A stretch of 64,000 nt of DNA. Source: Arthrobacter sp. ES3-54. GTDB lineage: Bacteria > Actinomycetota > Actinomycetes > Actinomycetales > Micrococcaceae. The stretch spans positions 175,320 through 239,319 of the forward strand of contig NZ_JAQFIF010000007.1 of the NCBI RefSeq assembly GCF_029504395.1, written 5' to 3'. The notes beneath the pieces were generated by a model. It saw only the letters and a program-made list of their open reading frames with translations. It searched no databases and was not told the origin of the DNA. The translations under genes were made by a program, and so were the position numbers. Positions within the stretch are counted from its first letter, which is position 1. Each line of letters opens with the position of its first letter. Below, in pieces: positions 1 through 6,939 of the stretch.

Positions 1-2
1 AG

Positions 3-179
3 CTGGCCAAGTCGCGGTACTTGGACCTGACCTCCGTGGACAACCGCAGCAACGTTGTCGGGTCCGATGTCGCCAACACCCTGCTGGCACGGATACAGGA
101 CCCCACTCTCGAACCCCGTCGCAAGCTGATCGAGCCGGCCCTCATCGTCCGCGGCACCACGGCCCGCGTTTCCGGCTGA
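3..179 (+). CDS. LacI-family regulator, C-terminal end (partial)
   Basis: The window opens inside a reading frame that ends at TGA 177-179. The 58 visible residues include LTSVDNRSNVVGSDVANTLL followed by RIQDP, P-R-R-K-L-I-E-P and LIVRGTTA. That is how LacI/GalR-type repressors end: the last strands of the periplasmic-binding-like effector domain. Only this C-terminus is present, so the DNA-binding domain and effector cannot be judged. The next 260 bases hold repeats and no gene. Confidence 0.7.
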   Translation: MAKSRYLDLTSVDNRSNVVGSDVANTLLARIQDPTLEPRRKLIEPALIVRGTTARVSG

Positions 180-202
180 CAAGGCCCGGCTAGGCACGTC
201 CC

Positions 203-330
203 GCCGTCGAAATCGCGGGAAGCCACCGAACTCGCCCGCCCACCAACCGGGCCGCCCCACCATCGAAATCGTGGGAACCCACCGAACTCGCCGTAGATTT
301 CCGGCGCCTCCGCCGCGTTCCGGCGATCTG
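203..330. repeat. Intergenic direct repeats, diverged TTCGCCGGAA family
   Basis: Two near-identical units of about 33 bases, sharing TCGAAATCG-GGGAA followed by CCACCGAACTCGCC, lie at about 204-236 and 260-292. Right after them comes GCCGTAGATTTCCGGCG and then TTCCGGCGATCT, which are diverged arms of the repeat family seen at 1384, 2498, 2674, 5308, 6827 and 33418. The rest of the gap 180-443 shows no gene. Confidence 0.6.
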
Positions 331-443
331 GGCGGCACACCGTCCCAAAAAGGGCTGCCGCAGAATCTGCGGCGCGCCTCGTGTTTTCCACATAACGACG
401 GCGGGGCCTGCCGCCCGCCCCCAGGGCAGCTCAGGCTGGTGGC

Positions 444-1382
444 ATGACGCAGAACCCCTTGGAGCTGCCGAAGACGGGCAACCTCTGGCGCACCGAACAA
501 CTGCTGGACCTCGGCTACGGCTCGCGCGCCATCCGCTCGCTCCTGGATTCAGGCGTCCTCGTCCGGCTCCGGTACGGCTGCTACATCCGCGCCAGCCTGT
601 GGCGCGCCCAGTCCCCCACCGTCCGGAGCAGGCAGCTCATCTACGCACATGCCCACGGAACGCACACGACGTCGACAGGCACCTTCCTCTACAGCCACAT
701 TTCCGCAGCGCGCCTCCGCCGCCTCCACTTATGGGACGTGGATGACGCGATCCATCTCCTCCAGAAAGTGCGCCCCTCTAATGAGCGCCACGGCAGGGAC
801 GTCCGCTGCCACACGCGTCCCTTCGCCGATCACGATGTCGCCGTAGTGAACGGCCTCCGGACGACGTCCCTGGAGCGCACAACGGCGGATTGCGCCATGC
901 TGCTGCCCTACAGGCAGGCGTTGATCCTCACTGACCACGCGCTTCGCCTCGGCGCGGATCCGGCCGCGCTGCAGGCAATGGCAGATGATCTGGATGGCCG
1001 GCGGGGAATCCGGACATTCCGTCGTGTCCTCGCCTCGGCCGATCCGCGGTCCGAATCTCCCGGCGAAACCCTGGCCCGCGACCTGATCCTGCGGTGTCGG
1101 ATCAGGCCTCCTGAGCCGCAGCTTGAAGTGTCAAGCCGCGCTGGGCGCCACCGCCTGGACTTTGCGTGGAAGGAGGAGAAGGTCGCCCTCGAGTTCGACG
1201 GCAAAATCAAGTACTTCGATTACAGTCCCACAGCCGAGGTGCTCTTCGAGGAACGGCGCCGGGAGAAGGCCCTGACTGAAGAGGGCTGGCGGTTCGTTCG
1301 CGTTGAGTGGAAGGACCTCTTTCTGGAACAGGAATTCAAGAGCCGCCTGCTTCGTGCGCTGGCCGGCCGCCCGCATCCGTGA
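444..1382 (+). CDS. AbiEi-like winged-helix / DUF559-type protein
   Basis: 312 residues starting at ATG 444. The N-terminal ~60 residues (LWRTEQLLDLGYGSRAIRSL, then a basic L-V-R-L-R-Y-G-C-Y) fit the small winged helix of AbiEi-type antitoxins. The C-terminal ~100 residues (RLDFAWKEEKVALEFDGK, then ERRREKALTEEGW and a final V-E-W) fit the DUF559/Vsr-like PD-(D/E)XK nuclease fold, with Asp, Glu and Lys in the expected order. Such fusions are common as single genes in actinobacteria. No AbiEii nucleotidyltransferase partner lies beside it, so a toxin-antitoxin role is not shown. It could be a DNA-binding or nuclease-like orphan. A TTCGCCGGAA repeat follows directly. Confidence 0.7.
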   Translation: MTQNPLELPKTGNLWRTEQLLDLGYGSRAIRSLLDSGVLVRLRYGCYIRASLWRAQSPTVRSRQLIYAHAHGTHTTSTGTFLYSHISAARLRRLHLWDVDDAIHLLQKVRPSNERHGRDVRCHTRPFADHDVAVVNGLRTTSLERTTADCAMLLPYRQALILTDHALRLGADPAALQAMADDLDGRRGIRTFRRVLASADPRSESPGETLARDLILRCRIRPPEPQLEVSSRAGRHRLDFAWKEEKVALEFDGKIKYFDYSPTAEVLFEERRREKALTEEGWRFVRVEWKDLFLEQEFKSRLLRALAGRPHP

Positions 1383-1383
1383 G

Positions 1384-1453
1384 CGTCGAATTCGCCGGAA
1401 GCCCTCGACGTCGCCGGAAACTTACGGCGACCCCGCAGGTTTCCGGCGAATTG
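1384..1453. repeat. TTCGCCGGAA-family palindromic intergenic repeat
   Basis: Starting 2 bases after the stop of the preceding gene, this element reads GAATTCGCCGGAAG, then GTCGCCGGAAACTTACGGCG, then TTTCCGGCGAATTG. The outer arms GAATTCGCCGGAA and TTCCGGCGAATT are complementary, and the inner part can form a second short hairpin. It could act as a transcription end or a dispersed REP-like element. 1454-1604 is very GC-rich, with CGGCGG-type simple repeats and no credible gene. Confidence 0.75.
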
Positions 1454-1604
1454 GGTGGCGGCGACCAGCGGCGGCCGGCGGCCGGAGCCGTCGGCGGCCG
1501 GCGGACCGGGCGGCGGTCGGCGGACGGAGCGGTCGGCGGACGGAGGCGGAGTATGTGGCGCCCCGGGGGGAACGGCGGAATGGGTGCCGGCCGGAGGCGG
1601 AGGC

Positions 1605-2300
1605 CTAGGCCCCGTAGCTCGGTTCGCGCTTCTTGACCCAGCCGATCGCGAGCGAGGTCAGCGGCACGAAGGCGAACTCCACGAGGGTCTTGTAGAGGAA
1701 GCCCACGAGGACGTAGTTCACGAACATCCCGGCGTCAGTAATGCCAATCACGGACGCGGCGATGCTGCAGAAGATCAGCGTGTCCACGAATTCGCCGGCC
1801 ACGGAGGAGCCCATGATGCGCGCCCACAGGGACTTCTCTCCGGTGCGCGCCTTCATCTTCACGAGGATCCAAGAGTTGATCGTCTGGCCGGCGAGGAAGG
1901 CCAGCAGCGATGCCAGCACAATCTGCGGGACCGGCCCCAGGGCGCCTTCCAGGGCTGTCTGCTTGGAGGCACCGTACTCGTCGTCGAACCCCGGAAGGGC
2001 GATGATGACCCAGTAGCAGAGGGACGCGAAGATGGACAGGGCAAAGCTCGTAACGATGGCTTTTCGCGCCACTTTGAAGCCATAGACCTCGCTGATGACG
2101 TCGCCCAGGATGTAGGCCAGCGGGAAGAGGAAGAATCCGCCGTCGGTGATGACAGGGCCGATCGCCACGCCCTTGGACGCCCCTATGTTGGACAGGATCA
2201 GCACCACGGCCATGACGGCCAGCATGATGCCGAAATGCGGGGAGCCGATCGAGGCGAATCTCGGCGGAGCTGACGCCGGGAAAGTCTTGGCGGAAGTCAT
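1605..2300 (-). CDS. yhhQ: Queuosine precursor transporter (YhhQ/VUT family)
   Basis: 231 residues. An integral membrane protein with about six hydrophobic segments. It carries the family's core: ILSNIGASKGV near the first helix, FFLFPLAYILGDVISEVYGF and AFLAGQTINSWILVKMKART, which are conserved in YhhQ/DUF165 proteins. These import queuine or preQ-type bases for tRNA modification. The ATG at 2300 is preferred because a GGA lies 6 bases upstream; ATG 2306 is two codons earlier and lacks one. Two copies of GGCCGTCCAGTG lie upstream in the leader. No recognisable preQ1 riboswitch was found there. The gene stands alone between repeats. Confidence 0.85.
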   Translation of the reverse strand: MTSAKTFPASAPPRFASIGSPHFGIMLAVMAVVLILSNIGASKGVAIGPVITDGGFFLFPLAYILGDVISEVYGFKVARKAIVTSFALSIFASLCYWVIIALPGFDDEYGASKQTALEGALGPVPQIVLASLLAFLAGQTINSWILVKMKARTGEKSLWARIMGSSVAGEFVDTLIFCSIAASVIGITDAGMFVNYVLVGFLYKTLVEFAFVPLTSLAIGWVKKREPSYGA

Positions 2301-2344
2301 GGGCATTCCATTCGTAGTGGTTCGCTCGGCGGCCCATGCTCCCA

Positions 2345-2395
2345 AGGGAAGACACTGGACGGCCGGCTGTATTAGCACTGGACGGCCCCGGTGAC
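2345..2395 (-). promoter_or_regulatory. Direct repeats upstream of yhhQ
   Basis: On the minus strand the sequence GGCCGTCCAGTG occurs twice, separated by about a dozen bases (CTAATACAGCC between them), some 50 to 90 bases before the yhhQ start. Paired same-orientation boxes upstream of a transporter are consistent with an operator, but no regulator is known here. Confidence 0.3.
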
Positions 2396-2477
2396 TCACG
2401 ACGCCGGAACCGCCTCCATTCTCGCACCCGGCGGCGCAGGCACGGCAGTTCCGGCACATTGGTGTGGGCGCGGCGCT

Positions 2478-2790
2478 GTGGACCCGGCCAGTAGCCGCGA
2501 GTTCGCCGGAAACGCTCGTAGTCGCCGGAAATATACGGCGATCCGGGGCGTTTCCGGCGAATTCGAGGTCTGTGGGGCGGCGAAGACGGGGCTGCGGGGC
2601 GGCCTGCCTCGGCCTGCCTCGCCCTCCCTACCGCCCTGGCTGGTCACGGCGGTGTGGACCCGGCCAGTAGCCGCGAGTTCGCCGGAAACGCTCGTAGTCG
2701 CCGGAAATATGCGGCGATCCGGAGCGTTTCCGGCGAATTCGAGGTCTGTGGGGCGGCGAAGACGGGGCTGCGGGGCGGCCTGCCTCGGCC
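2478..2790. repeat. 176-bp-period tandem duplication carrying two palindromic repeats
   Basis: Two ~137-base copies at 2478-2614 and 2654-2790 differ by only two substitutions in the stretch compared. Each begins GTGGACCCGGCCAGTAG, contains one TTCGCCGGAA-family element (about 2498-2568 and 2674-2744) and ends GGCGGCCTGCCTCGGCC. In each, GAGTTCGCCGGAAACG pairs with CGTTTCCGGCGAATTC across about 35 bases. The tract fills the gap between the convergent 5' side of yhhQ and the 3' end of the MFS gene. There is no gene between 2301 and 2826. Confidence 0.9.
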
Positions 2791-2826
2791 AACATTGCCT
2801 GCCCTCCCTAGGCCTGGATTGGCAGC

Positions 2827-4242
2827 CTACCGGCGCGAGGCGTCGATGAGGTCCTTGTCGTCGTCCTTGGGGCCGGTAGTACCTGTGCCCGGGTCGACAG
2901 CGGCCGGGGCCCAGGCGTGACCCTGCTCGTGGTCCAGGTGCGTGGACTTCTTGTTCTTCAGGGCGAAGATGTAGACCAGCAGGGAGATGCCGATGGCCAC
3001 GGTGACGTAGGTGAAGAACAGTTCTTCCTGGCCCGCCTTCTGCAGGGCCGCGCCGATGAGCGGGACGGTGCCGCCGAAGAGCGAGTTGGCAATCGCGTAG
3101 CCCAGGCCGACTCCGAGGGCGCGGATGGACGCGGGGAACAGTTCGGCCTTCACCAGGGCGTTGATGGAGGTGTAGCCGCCCACGATAAGCAGGCCTCCCA
3201 TCATGAGCAGGAACGCGGTCATCGGATCCTTGGTTCCGGCAAGGGCGGACAGGAGCGGCCAGGTGAACAGGGCGCCGGTGATGCCGAACCACAGCAGCAG
3301 CGGCTTGCGGCCCACCTTGTCCGAGATGATGCCGTAGACCGGCTGGAGCAGCATGAAGATGAACAGCGCCCAGAAGTTGATGACCGAGGTGTCGGTCTTG
3401 GCGATGCCGGAGGTATCGTTCATGAACTTCAGGATGAAGTTGGTGTACGTGTAGAACGCCACCGTGCCACCAAGGGTGATTCCGATGCAGATCATGAGCG
3501 GCTTCCAGTAGCTGGTGAACAGCAGCTTCATGGTCCCCGGCTGCGCCTGGCCCGCCACGGCAGGGGCCTTTGCGGCCTCGATCTGTTCGGCCGAGACGGT
3601 TTCCTCCATGGAGCGCCGGAGCCACAGGACCACCAGGGCGGCCACCCCGCCGATCGCGAACGGGATACGCCAGCCCCACTCGGTCAGCTCGGCCTTGGGC
3701 ATGGCGTTCTGCAGGACCACGAGGACCAGCAGGGCCAGCATCTGGCCGCCGATCAGCGTGACGTACTGGAAGCTGGAGAAGAAGCCGCGGCGCTTGGAGG
3801 TTGCGGCCTCGGACATGTATGTGGCGCTGGTGCCGTACTCACCGCCCACGGAGAAGCCTTGGATCACGCGGATGAGAACCAGCAGGATCAATGCCCACAG
3901 GCCGATCACGTCCTGGGTGGGCAGCACGGCGATGGCGAAGGAACCCGCGGACATCATGGTCACACTCAGCGTAAGCGCGGCCTTGCGGCCCTTACGGTCG
4001 GCGTACCGGCCGAAGAACCAGGCACCGATCGGGCGCATCAGGAACGACGTCGAGAAGACGGCCATCGCCTCGAGACCGGCCTGTAGCTCGTCCGTGGAGT
4101 TGAAGAAGTGCGCCTGGAAGTAGGCCGCAAAGACGGTGTAGACGTAGAGGTCGTACCACTCGACAAGGTTGCCGGCCGAGCCTTTGAGGATGTTGCCGAC
4201 GGCTTTCCGGGTCTGGGCCGCTTCGGACAGTTGGGTGCTCAT
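2827..4242 (-). CDS. MHS-type MFS transporter (KgtP/ProP-like)
   Basis: 471 residues from ATG 4242, preceded by AGGAAGG at good spacing. The N-terminus GNLVEWYDLYVYTVFAAYFQ is typical of the metabolite:H+ symporter family (KgtP, ProP, ShiA), as are the loop motif GRYADRKGRKAALT between helices 2 and 3 and QGFSVGGEYGTSATYMSE. A large cytoplasmic loop lies near residues 225-250, and GIISDKVGRKPLL is the second loop motif. The substrate is probably an organic acid, zwitterion or vitamin-like compound, taken up with protons. It is divergent from pdxK, so shared control is possible. The family call is firm; the substrate is open. Confidence 0.85.
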   Translation of the reverse strand: MSTQLSEAAQTRKAVGNILKGSAGNLVEWYDLYVYTVFAAYFQAHFFNSTDELQAGLEAMAVFSTSFLMRPIGAWFFGRYADRKGRKAALTLSVTMMSAGSFAIAVLPTQDVIGLWALILLVLIRVIQGFSVGGEYGTSATYMSEAATSKRRGFFSSFQYVTLIGGQMLALLVLVVLQNAMPKAELTEWGWRIPFAIGGVAALVVLWLRRSMEETVSAEQIEAAKAPAVAGQAQPGTMKLLFTSYWKPLMICIGITLGGTVAFYTYTNFILKFMNDTSGIAKTDTSVINFWALFIFMLLQPVYGIISDKVGRKPLLLWFGITGALFTWPLLSALAGTKDPMTAFLLMMGGLLIVGGYTSINALVKAELFPASIRALGVGLGYAIANSLFGGTVPLIGAALQKAGQEELFFTYVTVAIGISLLVYIFALKNKKSTHLDHEQGHAWAPAAVDPGTGTTGPKDDDKDLIDASRR

Positions 4243-4325
4243 CAATGAACCTTCCTGGATCCGGCGCCGCCAGGAGGCAACCCCGTCCGCCACCTTAGTC
4301 CGCGTGATCCGGAACACTAAGGTTT

Positions 4326-4355
4326 TGTTCATACTGTTCATGGATTGCTTGTTCA
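4326..4355. promoter_or_regulatory. Three TGTTCA hexamers in the MFS/pdxK divergent promoter
   Basis: TGTTCA occurs at 4326-4331, 4335-4340 and 4350-4355 in the 157-base gap between two divergent genes. Spacing is 9 and 15 bases. MocR-type PdxR regulators of vitamin B6 genes use repeated half-sites in such places, but no pdxR is in view, so the binder is unknown. Confidence 0.35.
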
Positions 4356-4399
4356 CGAGCACAATGCGGGTGGTTTTGGCGGGATGGCAGGATGGGACC

Positions 4400-5284
4400 A
4401 TGACTTCTACCGCATTCGATTCCGCCGCCCTGGCAGTTGCCGATACCGCCTCCGACGCCGCCTCCTCCCCCGCCGTCGCGCTGACCATCGCAGGCTCCGA
4501 AGCGACCGGCGGCGCCGGCGCACAGGCTGACCTGAAGACTTTCCAGGAACTCGGCGTCTTCGGGATCGCGAACCTGACCTGCATCGTGTCCTTCGATCCC
4601 AAGGACAACTGGAACCACCGCTTCGTGCCGGTGGACCAGCAGGTCATCGCGGACCAGTTGGAGGCGACGACGGCGGCGTACGGCGCCGCGTCCGGCGCAC
4701 CGGGCGTGCTGGACACCGTCAAGATCGGCATGCTGGGCAGCCCCGCGACGATTTCGACCGTGGCCGCGGCGCTGGCAGCCGGGCAGTTCGCCAACGTGGT
4801 GCTGGATCCGGTGCTGATCTGCAAGGGCCAGGAGCCGGGCCACGCCCTGGACACCGACCAGGCGCTCAAGTCCCACATCCTGCCGCTGGCCACCTTCGTC
4901 ACGCCGAACCACTTCGAGGCCGAGTCGCTGTCCGGGCTGGAAATCACCGACGTCGAGTCCCTCAAGGCCGCCGCGGTCCGCATCCATGAGCTCAGCGGCG
5001 CCGCGGTGCTCGCCAAGGGCGGCGTGCGGCTGGAAGGCCCCGACGCCGTCGACGTCTATTACGACGGCGAAACCCTGGAAGTCCTGTCCGCCCCGAAGGT
5101 GGGCGAAGTGGCGGTCTCGGGCGCCGGGTGCTCGCTGGCCGCCGCGGTGACGGCCGAGCTCGCCAAGGGTGCGACGCCGCTGGCGGCCGCCCGGACGGCA
5201 AAGGCGTTTGTGACCGCAGGAATCCGGAACCGGGTGGCCTCGGGCGCCCCGTTCGATGCCTTGTGGCAGGGCGGCCCGCGCTAA
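4400..5284 (+). CDS. pdxK: Pyridoxal kinase (ThiD-like PdxK)
   Basis: 294 residues. ATG 4400 has AGGA about 8 bases upstream. LTIAGSEATGGAGAQADLKT is the ribokinase-fold entry of HMP kinase/ThiD-like proteins, followed by TCIVSF, KIGMLGS, VVLDPVLICKG, VTPNHFEAE, KGG and the anion-hole segment VSGAGCSLAAAV. The LDPVLICK and SGAGCS forms, with a cysteine, match the ThiD-related pyridoxal kinases of Gram-positives rather than classical HMP-P kinase. It would phosphorylate pyridoxal, pyridoxine or pyridoxamine in B6 salvage. ThiD activity cannot be excluded. The ~35 N-terminal residues before the fold are Ala/Ser-rich and likely disordered. Confidence 0.82.
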   Translation: MTSTAFDSAALAVADTASDAASSPAVALTIAGSEATGGAGAQADLKTFQELGVFGIANLTCIVSFDPKDNWNHRFVPVDQQVIADQLEATTAAYGAASGAPGVLDTVKIGMLGSPATISTVAAALAAGQFANVVLDPVLICKGQEPGHALDTDQALKSHILPLATFVTPNHFEAESLSGLEITDVESLKAAAVRIHELSGAAVLAKGGVRLEGPDAVDVYYDGETLEVLSAPKVGEVAVSGAGCSLAAAVTAELAKGATPLAAARTAKAFVTAGIRNRVASGAPFDALWQGGPR

Positions 5285-5307
5285 CTCGGGGCAGAGGCGC
5301 TAAGCCG

Positions 5308-5376
5308 CCGAGTTCGCCGGAGCCTCTCCAGTTCGCCGGAGGTTTGCGGCGAACTGGCGAGCTTCCGGCGATTTGG
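5308..5376. repeat. TTCGCCGGAA-family repeat between convergent genes
   Basis: GAGTTCGCCGGAGCC, then CAGTTCGCCGGAGGTTTGCGG, then CGAACTGG and CTTCCGGCGATTTGG. It sits between the 3' ends of pdxK (stop 5284) and the serpin pseudogene (stop 5395), a position that suits a bidirectional transcription end. Confidence 0.7.
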
Positions 5377-5394
5377 AACCCACTTGGCCACACG

Positions 5395-6665
5395 TTAGCG
5401 CGGGTCCGCGACCTTCCCCATGAATAGAGGCAACCCGGTCTCGACGTGCACGATCTCGTAGAGGAACGGCCGGTCGAACTCGATGGTCTCGTCCGGGAGG
5501 GGCGGCGCACCGGTCACGGCACCGTCAATCTGCGTCACGGCCGCGGCCACCGTTCCCTTCTCCGCAACGGTGATGTTGGCAGCCTGCCCGGCCTGGGTGA
5601 TGGTGAGTCTGTCCTGGATGGCGTCGAAGTCTTCGTTGGTGACCAAGGTCTTGGCCAGGCCCAGCGACTCGAATACTTTCCGAAGGTCGAAGCTGCTCTT
5701 ATGGTCCCACTTGGGCAGGGAGATCAGTGCGGAGACCTCCGGGGCCGTGTCCAGGGCCGCCGCAATCTCCGCCAGCTTGGCGGCCGAGAGGGTCTCCGGC
5801 CCAACGCCTGGACCGGGCAGCACCAGCCGCATGACAAATCCTTCTGCGTACGGCAGCTCCACCGCCCGCCAGCCGACACCCTCCGCGTAGGCCAGCTCCA
5901 GCTCCTTGTGCATCGTCGGCACGCTGATTTCCTCGCCACCGGCCTTGGTGAAGGGCAGGTCTGAGGTGTTGTCCGAATCAAACGGCGCACTCCAGGCGGC
6001 AGCGAAGTACACAGCATTGAGCAGGCTGAAGGTGTTGTCCGGATCGTATTTCGCCGGAGCCTTCTTGATCCGGCCGCCCGTGTTCTTGTCGACCCAGGCA
6101 TCCAGGCAGGCCTCGTGGCGGCCTCATCCCGGAAGGCAACGGGATACACGCCGGTGCCATAGTGCCTGGCAAGTGTTTCCAGGTAGTTCTTTCCGGTGGA
6201 TACATCCTTGTCCACAAACAAGCCATTGGCCGCATGCATGACCGGCTTCCGGGGCGGATCCTTTTCGTCCACCGAGCCGGGATCGCCGTCGTACGCCGTC
6301 AGGGACCCGAGCACGGCGTTCATGGACTCGTCCCGGTTGGCGCCCGGGAGCCCCAGCACCTTGTCCATTTCGACGGCGGTCTCCCCGGAGGCCCCTGCCC
6401 GCAGCATAGCGAGCGCTATCAGCAGGCTGCCGGGGGACGACACCACGTTCCCATCAGACCCTTCACCGCCGTCAGCCAGGAGGGCGACTCCCAACGTCAG
6501 GGCGGATGCCCGGAATGCCTGCAGTTCGGCAGCGTACACGGCGCGATCCACCGAAGCCCGTTCCACGCCGTCGGCCTTCAAGAGCATGGGGGCGGGGGCC
6601 GAACATGCGGTGAGGGCCGCAACGGCTCCCGCCGCAGCAATTCTGGCCACCTTCAACGTCTTCAT
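5395..6665 (-). pseudogene. Serpin-family protease inhibitor lipoprotein, frameshifted
   Basis: ATG 6665 opens a lipoprotein signal with lipobox LTAC (Cys21), then a serpin body (NVVSSPGSLLIALAMLRAGA, ANGLFVDKDV). The frame then slips at about 6113-6116. Reading GCCAC-GAGGCC with one base missing restores EACLDAWVDKNTGGRIKKAP and the rest of the fold. The downstream frame keeps the reactive-loop hinge (EKGTVAAAV) and the closing signature FDRPFLYEIVH...GLPLFMGKV. Counting from the hinge puts P1 near a Thr, which does not predict a clear target protease. With the shift corrected it would be about 423 residues, full length. It is either a recent pseudogene or an assembly error. A repeat array lies upstream. 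Confidence 0.8.
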
Positions 6666-6826
6666 TGTTGCCCTCCGACAGGTGCGCCCGAATTATTGGC
6701 GGGAATCCGCCCCTCCACAGTCAACCAGCCGGAACCTGGCAGAACGATGCCTGTACGGTCACGGTTTGCCGTCGTTTTGGTCGCGGGCGCCGTTCCGGTG
6801 GTTCCCATCCGGTGCGCCGTCCGCCG

Positions 6827-6930
6827 AGTTCGCCGGAACCGCTCCGGTTCGCCGGAAGTTTCCAGCGAACTGGGGACTTTCCGGCGAGCTGGAGACTTTC
6901 CGGCGAACTGGGGACTTTCCGGCGAACTCG
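6827..6930. repeat. TTCGCCGGAA-family element with a 19-bp x3 tandem tail
   Basis: GAGTTCGCCGGAACC and GTTCGCCGGAAGTTTCC are followed by three head-to-tail 19-base units of form CTGGGGACTTTCCGGCGAA at 6870-6888, 6889-6907 and 6908-6926. The element ends 10 bases before the poxB stop codon. The expansion looks like replication slippage of one palindrome arm. 6666-6826 has no gene. Confidence 0.8.
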
Positions 6931-6939
6931 GAGGCCGCC

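Noticed and set aside
1455..2273. Long plus-strand ORF over yhhQ
   Set aside because: It is the reverse shadow of the membrane protein: charged His/Asp/Glu-rich translation and no ribosome site.
2307..2400. preQ1 riboswitch ahead of the queuosine transporter
   Set aside because: No preQ1 class core or pseudoknot tail could be made; only two direct repeats were seen.
2478..2790. CRISPR-like array
   Set aside because: Only two long copies and palindromic cores; no regular short repeats with unique spacers and no cas genes.
2396..3679. Minus-strand frame over the repeats and the MFS gene
   Set aside because: Arg/Gly/Pro-rich translation typical of an out-of-frame reading; crosses repeats.
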